A stretch of DNA of 64,000 nt, taken from NCBI GenBank assembly GCA_016808115.1, contig JAEQBH010004687.1, positions 1 to 64,000 of the forward strand. Reading direction: 5' to 3'. A program made the translations under genes and the position numbers. Source of the stretch: Tetrastigma voinierianum. Its lineage: Eukaryota > Streptophyta > Magnoliopsida > Vitales > Vitaceae. The notes beneath the pieces were generated by a model. It had not been told where the DNA came from. It was given only the letters and a program-made list of their open reading frames with translations, and searched no databases. Positions within the stretch are counted from its first letter, which is position 1. Every line of letters starts with the position of its first letter. Below are positions 13,038 through 25,700 of this stretch, piece after piece.

Positions 13038-13599
13038 GGATTTGTGCAATTAAATAAAATCTCGACGTCCACAATAAATGACGCTCCTGGAAGAGTCTCT
13101 TACTTTTCAAGAGACACCTTTACAAAATTTGGAAGAGCCAACGACTTTGCTTTCTCCTCGGGGTGGTCACCTTTTGCTTTTGAAGAGCACCCGCTTTCGC
13201 TTTGTCTTTTTCTGCAAGTGAGTATCCGCTTGAGGAGTAAGAGACAATCACCACATCATGTCACTTCGATCTTCTAATCTCCAATCTGAAGTTCTTCAGC
13301 CTTCATTCTAGATCGCACCAATATTTCCGAAGTGCTTCCACTCTTCTTAAAATCTGTCCGAAGAGAGCATCCATGCTCGAAAGTGTTTGAATTCTTTGAG
13401 CCTGTCCTTCTCCGAGGAGGAGGCTTTGAAAATGTTGACGCCTTCCTTTCCCCTCCCATCCAAGAGGATAAGGGAGACCATAGCACATGCCTCACTTGGC
13501 CGGGATGGGCTGGGCCGTGGCCGCTACGTGTCTCGCCACCAGTCCGAGTCACAGTTTGAGAGGGTTTCAAATTTCGCATCTTCGACTTTTTAAGATAGC
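13038..13599 (-). promoter_or_regulatory. Pararetrovirus intergenic/enhancer region, copy 1
   Basis: Non-coding block between the second ORF and the TATA box. It shares order and sequence with 20354-20930 (for example the AGAGTCTCTTACTTTT, GCATCCATGCT and GTTTTGAGAGGGTTTC-like stretches). Short frames on both strands are not consistent between copies. Role as promoter upstream region is inferred from position. Confidence 0.6.
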
Positions 13600-14602
13600 C
13601 CCGAACGCCGGCTTGAGAAGGAAATGAGTCTTGCTAGTGGGCTAGGTATTGGGCCCAGAAGAGGTCAAACCAGTGGTACCTCGACTTCGGTGTTGAAGGT
13701 TTTTCAATCGGGCTTTTCGCTTCAAATTCATCTTGACAAAGATCAAAGGATCGCCTTTAAGGTTTGAAAGCCGGCCCACCATTTGATGCCTTAAATTCCC
13801 AGCCAAATACTTAATGGGCCTTGATGCACTGAAGGAACAAAAGTCCCAACAAAGAATCCAAGGGATTCTCAATTGAGAACAAAAGAAAAGTGAATAGCAA
13901 TTTCCAGAAGGGAAAAAGCTTTCACAGTTTGCTTTGAAATATTCAAAACTTTTTGTAATTTCAGGACAGAAAATACTTGGATGAGCTCCCAAGAGAAGCC
14001 ACCAATCCTGAAACCAATTTGGAAAGATTTTTTGAGTTTTTTCATTCCAGTTAAAAAACCAGGAATGAGTTTTTGGCCTGATACAAAACACATGGTACCA
14101 AGCTCTGTTTTCAGAGTCATAAAATCAAGTCTGGGGGGTGAAATGCTCATAAAATCTTTTATGGTAAAATACCACCCCCAATCTTTTCATATTTAAGACT
14201 TTTAAAATTTTGTATTTTGAGTATGCTATATCACACCCTCGTGGTTCATGATACGAAATTTGTACGTGACTCGTGATCTACGAGTATGAATTCGTAGAAT
14301 CTACGGGTTTTGAGTACTTCATTGGAACAGAAATACTTTTCATCTTGGAAAATCTTTTTGTAATCTATCTCACCAGAAACTGATATATGATCAGGTTCTA
14401 AAATTTGCAACAACAGTTTTTGTTCTTTTGTTTGGTAAGCAAATTTGGGAGTTGGAGTTTGAAATGAAGGGTTGATGGGTTTCCCCAAAGCTTCGAAACG
14501 ATTTGAAGTCTCAAGGGATTTTGAAGTTTGAGGCCTTTTTGTTGCCATAGCATAAGAGGCCTTTGAGGTAGGTTTGATAGGATCTGGCTTTTGCCTGCTC
14601 AT
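13600..14602 (-). pseudogene. Second viral ORF downstream of RNase H, copy 1
   Basis: Starts with ATG at 14602 and is open for 118 codons (to 14246). The N-terminus is lysine-, proline- and threonine-rich, containing the string ATKRPQTSKSLETSNRFEAL. Beyond a frameshift near 14240, the minus strand continues in pieces (14150-13642) with a tryptophan-rich stretch including NWFQDWWLLLG. The same ATG context (ATTTTCCC on the plus strand) is kept at 21880 and near 54622, so the start is well placed. It follows RNase H and precedes the promoter, where florendovirus- or cavemovirus-like genomes carry an extra ORF, which in some genera is a transactivator. I see no motif that proves that function. 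Confidence 0.65.
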
Positions 14603-14674
14603 TTTCCCTGTAAAATTCCCGCGAGAGAAAATCGTAAAACATTTGAAGATCCTTTTATAAATGCAATTTCAAAA

Positions 14675-16880
14675 TCAAAATGTATAAAATGGCTTGCTAT
14701 CCGCAAAAACTGCTGAAACTAGATTTTGAACATCTTTTTTGTAAAATCTTTGCACTTTTGCAATCAACTCTAAAAGAAATTTTTTTGTTGAAAACATCAC
14801 TTTGAAATTTTTGTATGCATAAAACAATGCTAAAATCTTTTTAACCGCTGAGTAATTCAATTGAGGACTACTCCAAACACCAGTGAAATCTCGACAATTG
14901 AAATTTTGTTTGAAAATCTTGTTTTAAGATTCCACCGTAACCTTATGTTTCGGCAAGTAATTTACCTCTATAATGTGAAAGGCTTCTCGCGAAGGATACC
15001 TAAGCAAGGAAGTTCCTTAACTTGTAGTTTGACTTGTTTGACTACCTGGGTATGTTCCTCAGACCAAGGTAAAGGGGTTTTCTTTAACCTTTGAAATAAA
15101 GGCTTAATTAAAATTCTAAGGTTTGGGTAAAACTCAGCTACATAGTTTAGGCTACCTAAAACCTTTTTAGAATCGTGTTCTTTATCTTTTGATTTCATCA
15201 GAAATTTGTTAGCAAATTTATCGCTTTTTTATAGGTTTTATTCGAATTCCTCGATGAATGTCAAATCCTAAAAAACCTAATATTTGTTTGAAACAATTTG
15301 ATTTTTGTTAGATTAATAAACCATTATCTCTTAACAATTCTTTGAAAATTTTTAAGTGTTTGAAATGTTTCACTGAATTAAAATATGAGAACATCATCAA
15401 TGTATACTAGAAAATTCATGTATTCATTGAATATTTTATTCATCATATTTTTGAAATTAAGGAGCATAGGCTGGAATCGTATTACATTCCATTCATAATG
15501 TCCAAATGGAATCAGAATGTGCTTTGTACCTATCTTCCGGTTTAATTTGAATTGCTTAAAACCGATTACATCGAATTTTGAAAAATTGTTACATTATAAA
15601 TCCTTTTGAATTAAATCCTTTTTATTAGGTATAGGATACCTAACTTAGTCAGGACTTTATTCAATGGTTTATAATTGATTACTAACCTTGAGTTCCTTTC
15701 AAGTTCAGAAGCTTTTTTGACATAAAAAGCTGCACAACTCCATGGGGCGACGACTCGTCTTATTACACTTGAGAAACATATTAACTTCATAATAATAATA
15801 ATAATAATATTCAATATTATTTTTCTTGACCTCATTTGAATAGGTCTCTGCCTTTGTAGGAATTTGCTTTTTCATCAAAATCTTTTCATATGGTAATGAA
15901 ACCATATGTTGCTTCCTGTCCCAAAAGCATTTGCATGTGAAGAACAAAGATTTTGCTCTATTTGATTTTGTATGTTCTTTATTCTTTCTTGAATTTGATC
16001 TGACTGTAAATTTTCTTCAGTCTTTTTATATTGTATTTCTTTTTGAAGAAATTTTACATGTTTTTGTTTTTGTTGAATTAAAGAAATAAAATCTTGTACT
16101 TGATTGATTTCTTTAACTTCTATTCCTCTTATAAATTCAAAAAGGATTTCTTGACCATTATGTCAAGTTTTTAACTTTATTATCTATTTGAAAAGGATAT
16201 AGTTGTGCAGAAAGGAGTTCCTAAACAATTTGATGACTTGTATTTTTGACTAGTAAGAATGAAGTTTTAATAAATACCATTTTAAATACGACTCCGTGGT
16301 ATTTTGTATTGAACCTTCATGGGATCATTACTAGCGTTGATAATCTTGAGATGTTTTTACAAAGTATCCAAAGAGGGATTTCTCAATCCTTCCTCGAATA
16401 CAATTTAAACTCAAATTTCCTCAATCAATCAAAGCTATAAAAACTTTTGTAATCGGATTGATTTTCAAAGATCTTGTATACTATCTTTGCTTCTTGCATA
16501 ATAAATATACTATGTACAAAGGTTTCAACTTCTTCATTTGTTTCACTTGTTAAATCTTCTTTTGAATTTCAGATTAGTTATTCTTCGATTCATGTTTGAT
16601 TAAAGATTTTTAATTTTTAATTTGAATTTGTATCTGCTTACTTTTCTCGCAAGTCTCAGAGTCGCAGTTCTTGTTTTTTATAATATTGAAATATATCTTT
16701 CATTTGATAAGAAGTTGATAAGTTTACCTTAGGCTTTGGTTTTGAATTTTGTTGTTCTAAAACTTTTCTTATATATTTTGCCTTTGCTTTGTTAATAACT
16801 GATCAATCATTTCAAGAAGTACCCTGATCAGTCATAACATATGGCCTGACAAAGATAATTTTCATTTTTCTATTTCTTTT
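14675..16880 (-). pseudogene. Pararetrovirus protease-RT-RNase H region, copy 1
   Basis: Pol part of the viral polyprotein (copies viral RNA to DNA). RNase H/connection piece at 15198-14968 contains LNYVAEFYPNLRILIKPLFQ and PLPWSEEHTQ, characteristic of caulimovirid Pol. The RT N-terminal part lies at 15947-15611 with RKQHMVSLPYEK, QIPTKAE and LVINYKPLNKVL in three different frames, so frameshifts break it. An ATAAT microsatellite-like expansion at 15789-15810 interrupts RT; it is absent from copy 2 (23090-23110). 15950-16880 corresponds to the protease/linker region of copy 2 but has no readable catalytic motif. Confidence 0.75.
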
Positions 16881-18300
16881 CATTTTCAGAATTTGTTTGA
16901 GATTTCATTCGTAGGATGAGCTATTATTCTAAAATATTCTTCTTCTTATCTCAGATAAAACATTTACTTTGTTTTGCAATTAGCTACACCTTTTTTTGAT
17001 CACATTTGAAACACTATTTATGATGTTTTTATTTTGGTTATTTCATAGGGGGTTTCTTTGATTTAAATTTTATCTTAAATCTTTGAATTTTTTATGAGTA
17101 AATCTCAGGGGTTTTGATTTTTCGGGAGATTCGACTAGTGGAATTACCTAAATGCCGATATTGAGCACAAAAGAACCCAAATTCTTTTAGGTTTTTAGGT
17201 CTTTAACTTGATATTGAAGTTTTAGCTGAGAGCATAGTCTAAGACCTTCTTTTGACGCCTGCTGCACTTATAGATCATAAGTTAGATTGTCAAATCGATT
17301 GTTCCTTCAAATTTTTCTCTAAGGGATTCTCAACCTTTCATTGAAAGCCTTAGAAGAATTACATCGAGGAATCTTCTTTCCAATAGAAGCTCTAGCATCA
17401 GCTCTTATCATCAGATAAGTAGAAGTTTGACATCATAATACCATTTAAGGTCACCGCTGTTCTACATCTTAAATTCTGTAGAACATCTCAAGTTCTTTCT
17501 CCATAAATGGTCAGATTCTACCCATGAAGTAAGGTTTCATATTACGTTTAACCAGATGCGTTTGTATTTTGTTCTCCTTCGTCATTTGTATTTTTGAAGA
17601 GAATTCCTCTTTTAAGAGAAGTTTTCCAATTACGCTTTAATGCATGTGCCATTGAAACTCCGCCAGAATTAATCGACGCTCCAATCATCATCGGCCAGTA
17701 ATGGGGCGCTTGCCGCCATTTGCATATTTCGAGACGAATCACATTAAAGATTTCATGTTCGTAGAGACCATCTATATTCCAAGAATAGATGCCGTTATTA
17801 TAACTATTTTGTTTGTTGTTTCTCTCAAATTGCAAACTGAGGAGCTGGTCTGATAAAAGTTTTTTGATTCACATGCCAAGTTTTGCAACTTCTTGTTTAT
17901 TTGATCATTTTCTTGTTTCGTAAGTTCTAGTTTCAATAAGTTGTTCAAAGCACTGAACTTGTTTCATCCACTTAGAATTTACTTGACTTCTTTGAATGAA
18001 GAGACCTTAATCCCATTCCAGCCACTTTGAAAGCAAAGTTTTAAGGAGTCATCATTATTTCTTATTACCTCCTAGACTTGACAGGTTTTATAGGTTTAAA
18101 AATAAGATTCTTGTTTTTCTTTCTTCCTTCTCAGTTTATAAGTTTTTTAATGTATTTTACCTTCACCTCGTTAACTGAGTTGGAAAGTGTTCCCTAAGAT
18201 TTGATTTGTAAAGTTATTTTGTCGATGAATTCCTTTATATCTTTTAATTTTGTCATTTTGCTTTTCATCTTCTTTGAATCAATTTGTTTGAAGGCGAGGC
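16881..18300 (-). pseudogene. Pararetrovirus coat-protein region, copy 1
   Basis: Collinear with the coat/zinc-knuckle region of copy 2 (24180-25700). An open piece at 17835-17548 encodes the segment before and around the coat core. The zinc-knuckle site falls at about 16920-17000 but its cysteine pattern is disrupted here. Broken by many frameshifts. Confidence 0.65.
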
Positions 18301-19730
18301 TATTATTTACACCTTGAGTTTTGTATATTTTTATTTCTTCCAAAAAGTGGGATGGGTCGATACTACTTTCTTTTCGTAAATAGTACTCATCATTCCTTCC
18401 TCTAACACGTTTATTTGTGAAAAGGGTATTTTATTTTATGATTTCAGAGCATAAATAAAGTATGTGAACATTGGAATATTCATTTCCATTGTTTCATAGT
18501 TTGATACTATCGCTTTCTGACTTTATATCGTAGTTTAGAGAAACCATTTCTTTTTCTTGTGTGTTCTTCGTATTGGCTTTCTTTCTTAAAAATTCTGCTC
18601 TATTTCAAACACATTCTTCACGCCATCATGTTGAGCCGAGAGGCTCATCATTGGGTGACATCATTTCCAGAAAATGTCGAGACCTATCTCGAGAATTCGA
18701 ATGTTCGTTCTGGGCTCGTATATTTAAATCGAATGGCAGAGGAGTAGTCTACTTCAAGATTTAAGTTCGACTGAACATTTGATCTTCTAGAAGGAGTTCT
18801 AATTTCTAAGTAAATTAGAAGACTTTCGCAGAGCATATGTTCTTCTGTTAATTTTTCTTTCTCGCCTGCTAAAAATTAATTTGAACATTTTCTGGTCACA
18901 TCTTCTCGCAGATAAGAGTTTTGGTTGTTCAATTGGTTTTGAGCTAAGAGTTGTTTGAAATTCCATTCAGAGGATTGTGTTAACATTCCCATGGAATAGG
19001 TTTTGGAATTATGATCAAGCTGAGTTTTTCATTCGTCACAATTAATGCTCTGATCTTTCGCGAGGACAAAAGGCAATTGGGTCGATTTCATCGAGGTCAT
19101 TACTTTACAGTATACCTCGTGATACCATGGGTATGCTCTCTGATCTAGGATCCATGTCATAATTCTCAGTTTGAAATGTTTAGAGTCAAGGCTTATGAAT
19201 GCTCGCACATTCATACGCCTAACTCTAGCTCGATAATGTGTGAAATACACCTGGCCCAAACGATGCATTGCTTCCATTAACCCTGTATGAATCCTCGAAT
19301 TTTGTTAAAGTCTTTAATTACTAAGACATATGCATATAGGTTTGGTTCTAACCTCTAACCCGTTAAGGGTTTGGCCAGTACCGATAGCTCCTATACGGCT
19401 ATAAGAATTTTGAATTTATCTAATTTGGTTTCTAGATCTTATGATATCGGTTCAAGAAGTTTCGCCGCAGTAACCTATCAATGAAAGAGATTTTCTCGTA
19501 GATTTGATCCTATAGTCTTTTTTTTGAATTCAAATGTTCCTATTTTTGTATAGTTCTTATGTTTTGTTTCGCATTTCCCCTAATTTTTGATGTGCATCGT
19601 TCTAATCTTCTATAGAAATGCATAAATGAGCTTTCAAATTCAAGCCTAGTGTTTTTCAGATTTGGCTCGAAAGTTGTTCATCTATCCCGATGAACTAGTA
19701 TTTGAACTACCTATTAGGATTCTTGATAAA
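18301..19730 (-). pseudogene. Pararetrovirus movement-protein region, copy 1
   Basis: N-terminal part of the viral polyprotein, collinear with 25701-27090 of copy 2. An open piece at 19277-19029 contains RAFISLDSKHFKLRIMTWIL. By position between the leader and the coat protein this is the cell-to-cell movement domain of caulimovirids. I assign it from gene order rather than from a diagnostic motif. Confidence 0.55.
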
Positions 19731-19914
19731 ATTTGACATTTCTATCCTTTCTACAAAGAATCGATTCTAAGACAGGACCACCACCGACCACCTACCAATA
19801 CTGTGGCTTTACTACCACCAACGGATACACTGGGCTGACCAACACTAACTGTAGGAATCACAATTATTTTGAAAGAATACAAATTCAAATTTAATCAAAA
19901 TTTTGCATGAACTT

Positions 19915-19927
19915 GGCTCTGATACCA
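19915..19927 (-). other. Pararetrovirus tRNA-iMet primer-binding site, copy 1
   Basis: Minus strand TGGTATCAGAGCC, an exact match to the complement of the plant initiator tRNA-Met 3' end that primes minus-strand synthesis in Caulimoviridae. It lies about 430 bases downstream of the TATA box at 20345 and upstream of the movement-protein region, the standard position. Confidence 0.9.
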
Positions 19928-20344
19928 ATCTATGCAGGACCTTTAAACAACAATTTGAACATAAAATTCAACAAAGAATATTGGAAATTTCGAAAGGTGA
20001 GGTGGCACAAGATATTTGAAATCTCTGCAAGTACGTGGCGTCAGAAGTACAGATGTTACCAATCTTATCTAATTATTTGCAATGTGGTTCGTGTGACAAT
20101 TTCGGGGCTTCAAACTGATATAATGTTATTTGAAGTTGAATGTTTGAACAAACATGCAACAAGATGGTAATTTTGAATCAAAATAAAAGACAGATTAAAA
20201 TTCAATCAAATTTATAATCCAAAATCTTGCCAAACTGTTGAGTTAACCGGAAAGCTTTAACGCTGATGAGCGGATACAAGGCTCGCAGCTTCTTCCTCTC
20301 TAACTCTTCACTCTAAAACTTATCCCGCCTAACTAGCTTACATC
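19928..20344 (-). other. Pararetrovirus leader between promoter and PBS
   Basis: Non-coding transcript leader of the copy-1 unit, read leftwards from the promoter at 20345. It has the same position and length as 52760-53171 at the second locus. Contains no conserved long frame; an 87-codon plus-strand frame here is not kept in the other locus. Confidence 0.65.
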
Positions 20345-20353
20345 CTCCTTATA
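20345..20353 (-). promoter_or_regulatory. Pararetrovirus TATA box, copy 2
   Basis: Minus strand ATATAAGGA with the same flanks as 13028 (CATCCTCC on the plus strand). One base of the TATA core differs from copy 1 (ATATGGG against ATATAGG on the plus strand). Upstream block 20354-20930 is the copy-2 enhancer/intergenic region. Confidence 0.7.
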
Positions 20354-20930
20354 TGGGTGATTTCGCGATTAATAAACTTCACGTCCACACAAGGCGGATG
20401 TCCTTTGGAAAGAGTCTCTTACTTTTGAAGAGACAATTACTAAAATTCAAGAGCCAACGACTTCGCTTTCCTGCTTATCACTTTTCCGCTTGAAGAGCCA
20501 CCCGCTTTTCATGGTCTTTTTCTCTCTAGCGAGATCTCGCTTTTGAGGAGGCAGAGACACCGCCACATCATGTCACTGGCTCTAATCCAATCTTGAGTTC
20601 TTTCGCCTTTCGTCAGAATCGCACCAGCCATTTCAAAGGCTTCCACTCTTCTTCAAATCTGTCAGAAGAGAGCATCCATGCTTGAGTGTTTGGAATTTTT
20701 GAGCCTGTCCTTTCTCTGAGGAGGAGGCTTTTGAAAATGTTGACGTCTTCCTTTTCCTCCTTATTCAAGAGGAGTGAAGGGGAGACCATAGCACATGTCT
20801 TCGCCTGGTCGGAGGAAGGCCGTGTCATGCACTGGTCTTCACACGAGTCCGAGTCAAGAAGTTTTGAGAGGGTTTCGCAATTAAGATCTTCTCTTCGACT
20901 TTTTCGAGATAGGCCCCGAACGCCGTTTGA

Positions 20931-21880
20931 GATACGAAATTTAGTCTTTTGTTAGCTGGCTGTATCGGGCCTGAAGAGGTTGGAACCAATAGGTACCTCG
21001 ACTTCGAGGTTGAAGGTTAAATCGGGCTGGTCATTCATCTGACAAAGATCAAAGGATCGGGCTTTTAAGGTTTGAGCTACCACCATTTGATTTTAAATTC
21101 CTACCCAAATACTTGGCAGGAACGGGCTCGATGGAATCAAGAAGGAACAAAACCAAAGAATCCGGGTATCTCTCACAACGGAGAACAAAGAAAAGTGAAT
21201 AAGTAATCGAAGGAAAAGCTTACGCTTGCTTTGAAATATTCAAAACTTTTTAGCTCTCAGATGTGGTATCATCTGATGAGCTCCCAAGAGAAGCCACCAA
21301 TCCCAAAACCAATTTTGGTGGATTTTTTCAGTTTTTTCATTCAGCTTAAAAACTGTGAATGTATTTTTGGCCTGATACAAAACACATGGTACTCAAGCTT
21401 GTTTGTAGTCATAAAATCAAAAAGTCTGGGGGTGAAAATGCCTTCATAAATCATGGTAAAAATGTTTTCTCGACTCATAATCTTTTCATTTAAGACTTTA
21501 AAAATTTCAGATTAGTATGCTATATCATTACCCCTCGTGGTTCATGATATGCGAATTTGTGCTGCACTGTGATTCACGAGCATGAATTCGTAGAATCTGC
21601 GTTTTGAGTACTTCCATTGGAACAACACTTTCATCTGGAAATCTTTTTGTAATCTATCTCACTGTGAATCGATATATGATCGTGTTCCTAAAATTTGCAA
21701 CAATGCTTTTTGTTCTTTTGTCTGGTAAGCAAATTTGGGAGTTTGAGTTTGAAACGAAGGGTTGATGGGTTTCCCAAAGTCAAACGACTAAGTCTCAAGG
21801 ATTTTAGTTCGAGGCCTTTTTATCGCCATAGCATAAGAGGCCTCAAGGGTAGGTTTGATAGATCCGCTTTTGCCCGCCAT
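20931..21880 (-). pseudogene. Second viral ORF, copy 2
   Basis: Homologous to 13600-14602. The start codon at 21880 is kept in the same context, but frameshifts occur within the first 100 codons and no long minus-strand frame survives. The plus-strand frame at 21695-21901 is a shadow. Confidence 0.6.
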
Positions 21881-21949
21881 TTTCCCCGTAAAATTCCCTG
21901 AGAGAAAAATCAGGTAAAACATTTGAGATCCTTATAAATTCAATTTCAA

Positions 21950-24179
21950 AAATCAAAATGTATTAAAATGGTTTGCTATCCGCAAAACTGCTTTCTAAAT
22001 CCAGATTTTGAACATCTTTTGTAAAATCTCTTGCACTTGCAATCAACTCTTAAAAGAAATTTTTGTTGAAAACATCACTTGAAATTTTGTATGTATAAAA
22101 ACAATGGCTAAAATCTCTTTAACTCGTTGAGTATCCAATTGAGGACCACTCCAAACACCAAGAGGAATCGACAATTGAAATTTTGTTTTGAAAATCTTGT
22201 TTTAAGATTTCCCCACTGTAACTCATGTTCGAGGCATCGGGCCTCTATAATAGGAAAGGCTTCGGGTGAAGGGGATACTCTAAGCAAGGAAGTTCCTAAT
22301 CTGTAGTTTGACTTCTGCTTTCACTACCCGGGTATGTTCCTCGTAATTAAGGTAAAGGGGTTTTCTTAACCTTGAAATAAAGGCTTAAATTTGTAATTTA
22401 GTGTTTAAAATTAGCTACACATAGTTTAGGCTACCTAAAAAACCTTGTAATCAAGTGTTTTATCTTTTGATTTACTCAGAAATTGTTAGCAAATTTATTG
22501 CTCTTTTATAGGTTTTATTTGACCTTGATGAATGTCAAATCCTAAAACCTAATATTTGTTTGAAACAATTTGATTTTGCTGCAAAAGAGATTACTTCTCA
22601 AACCATTATCTCTAACAATTCTTGAAAATTTTTATGTTTGAAATGCGTTTTCACTGAATTAAAATATGAGAATATCATCAATGTATACAATAGAAAATCT
22701 AGTGGTATTCATTGAATAATATTTTATTCATCATATATTTTAGTACTCAAGGAGTATTTTTTGAGGCTAAACGGCATTACATTCCATTCATAATGTCCAA
22801 ATGGAACTGCGGAATGCGCTTTGTACCTATCTTCCGCTTTCTTAATTCTCAATTTGCTGTAAAACCGCATTTCATATCTAATTTTGAAAAATTTGGCCGC
22901 ATTATAAATCCTTTGAATTAAATCCTTTTTATTAGGTATGAGTACCTAATCCATTGTAGGACTTATTCAATGGTTATAATTGATTAATAATGGAGTTCCT
23001 CTTTCAAGTTCGGCTTTTGGACATAAAATGCACAACTCCATGGCGCGATTGACTCGTCTTATTAAGTTTTGCTAAGAGATCATTAATCTCTTCTTTGCAA
23101 TATTCAAGGAGTTTTGGACTCATTTGAATAGGTCTTGCCTTTGTAGGAATTTGCTTTTCATCAAAATCTTTTTCATATGGTAATGAAACCATATGTTGTT
23201 TCCTATTCCAAAAATCATTTGCATGTAAGAACAAAGATTTCGGGCTTCTATTTGATTTTCAGATGTTCTTTATTCTTTTCGAATTTGATCCGATCAAATT
23301 TTTCTTCTTGGCTTTTGTATTGTATTTCTTTTGAAGAAATTTTACATGTTTTTGTTTTTGTTAAATTAAAAGAACAAAATTCAGATTTGATTGATTTCTT
23401 AACTTCTATTCCTTATAAATTCAAAAAGGATTTCTCAATTCATTATGTTGGGTTTTAACTTGTTTTTAACTTTATTATCTATTTGAAGGATATAGTTGTG
23501 TTAGGAAAGGAGTTCCTAAACAATTTGATGACTTATATTTTTGACTAGTAAGAATGAAGTTTTGGTTACAAATACCATTTTTGCAAATATGGACCTTGTG
23601 GTATTTTGCATTGAACCTTCAGGGATCATTACTAGCAGCTGATAATCTTTGAGATGTTTTTTGCCAAAGCATCAAAGAGGGATTAACTTTCCCGAATACA
23701 CTTAAATCGCCTCGAATCAATCAAAGCTATAAAAACTTTTTTTTGTAATCAGATTGATTTCTCAAAGTTATCTTTTGTATAACATCTTTTGTTTCTTGTA
23801 CAATAGCTACTATGTACAAAAGTTTCAACTTTCATTTGATCACTGTTAAATCTTTCTTTTAATTTCTAGATTAGTTATTCTTTGATCTATGTTTTGATTA
23901 AAGATTTTAATTTTAATTTGAATTTGTATCTGCTTACTTCTTCTTGCAAGTCTTGCAGAGCGTGTTCTGTTTTTATAATATTGAAATATATCTTCATTTG
24001 ATAAGAAGTTGATGTTTTACCTTTTAGGCTTTGGTTTGAATTTTGCTTGTTCTAAAACTTTTCTTATATATTTTGGTTTTGTTTCTTTGTTATCAATTCA
24101 GATTGAATTATTTGGGGGTGAAGCAATTTTGATCACTGCTAACATATTTATTTGACAAAGACAATTTTCTATTTTTTTT
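21950..24179 (-). pseudogene. Pararetrovirus protease-RT-RNase H region, copy 2
   Basis: Best-preserved RT start in the window: 23234-23004 is open for 76 codons and contains RKQHMVSLPYEKDFDEKQIP and then LEYCKEEINDLLAK, as in Caulimoviridae RT. The reading frame shifts afterwards. Downstream 22980-21950 is collinear with the RNase H of copy 1. Between the zinc knuckle (24290) and RT (23234) lies the protease region, in which I cannot read an intact aspartic protease motif. Confidence 0.75.
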
Positions 24180-25700
24180 CTATTTCTTTTCATTTTTAAT
24201 TGATGGAGATTTACTGGCTGAGGATGAAGTATTATTCTCATAATAATATTCTTCTTCTTTATCTGATAAAACATTTACTTTGTTTTTTCTGCAATTTTGG
24301 GCTATATGACCCTTTTGACCACATTTGAAACATCTAACTTCTTTCTTATGATGTTTTTTATTTTTGCTTATTCTCGTGGGTTTCTTTTGATTTAAATTTT
24401 TTATCTTTAAATCTTTTGAATTTTTTATGAGGTAAATCCCTATAGGGTTTTGATTTTTTGGAGATTTGACTAGGTGGAATTGGCATCGAAATGCCATATT
24501 GAGCACAAAAAGAACCTAAATCTTTTTTAGAGGCTTTTAGGTCTTTTTTAACTTGATATTGGAGCTTTAACTGAGAGCATAGTCTAAGACCTTCTTTTTT
24601 GACTACACTTATGAGATCTCCATAAGTTAGATTGTCAAATTGGATTGTTCCTCCAAATTTTTCTCTAAGGGATTCTTGAACTCTTTCATTGAAAGCCTTA
24701 GGAAGACCATCGAGGAATCTTTCTTTCCAATATAAGCCTAGCATCGCCTATCATCAGTGGCTGCTAAGAACACATCATAATACCATTTAAGGTCACCGTT
24801 GTTCTGCATCTTAAATTTTGTAGAATATCTCAAGTTCTTCTCCATAAATGGTTGGATCACCTATGAAGTGAGTTGTTGCGTCATGATAAGCTAATCTTAT
24901 GCTCGTGATTTTGTTCTTCGTCATTTGTACTTTTTAGAATATGAAATCTTTCTTTTCAAAGAGATAGTTTTCCCAATACAGCTTAATGTACAGCTGAAAC
25001 TTGGCCAGAATTAATTGACAAATGCTCTAACATTGACATCGGGCCATAATAAGCAAATTTGTCGCATTTGCATTTGACGAATCACATTAAAGATTTCATG
25101 TTCGCAGAGGACTATCTATATTCCAAGAATAGATGTCACATATTATAACTATTTTGTTTTGGTTGTTTCTCCTCAAATTGCAAACTGGAGGAGTGGGTCT
25201 TTGATAAAGTTTTCGACTACGCCAAGTTTTTAACTTTTGTTTATTGATCATTTTCTGTTCAAGTTTGTAAGTTTGACAAGTTGTTCAAGCAATTGAACTT
25301 GTTTCGATCCACTTAAGAAATTTATTTGACTTTTGAAGAGGGATCTTTTAACTCATTCCAAATTTAATTTTGAGTTGTTCATGCAGTTCATCATTATTTT
25401 TATTACTTCCTAATTTGAGATGTAAAGTTTTAGTAGGTTTAAAATAAGATTCTCTTGTTTTTCTTTCTTTTTTCTTCCTTCTCGTGTTTATGTTTTGTAA
25501 TGTATTACTTTCTAATTTCATTTAATCGAGTTGAAAGTGTTCCCATACATTTGATTTGTAAAGTTATTTTGTTGATTAAATTCTTTTATATCTTTTTTAA
25601 TTTTTTTGTCATTCGTTTTCATCTTCTTTGAATCAATTTGTTTGAAAGGCAGGCTATTATTTCTACACCTGAGCTTTTATTTTTATTTCTTCCAGTGGGG
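24180..25700 (-). pseudogene. Pararetrovirus coat protein with zinc knuckle, copy 2
   Basis: Two overlapping open pieces, 24744-24358 and 24506-24180, cover the coat C-terminus. They include GLPKAFNERVQESLREKFGG and the basic tail (KFKRFKDKKFKSK). A perfect CCHC zinc knuckle, CFKCGQKGHIAQNC (C-x2-C-x4-H-x4-C), follows near 24330-24290. Acidic, serine-rich residues come after it. A basic tail plus CCHC knuckle is the hallmark of caulimovirid coat proteins, which bind viral RNA. One frameshift joins the two pieces, and more occur upstream. This is the most diagnostic coding piece in the array. Confidence 0.85.

Noticed and set aside
13274..13593. Overlapping frames on both strands (61-101 codons) upstream of the viral TATA box
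   Set aside because: Not kept at 20600-20930 or 53400-53690 in a common frame; the region is the intergenic/promoter block.
19915..19927. Possible tRNA gene
   Set aside because: Only the 3'-end complement of initiator tRNA-Met is present. No cloverleaf; the position fits a primer-binding site.
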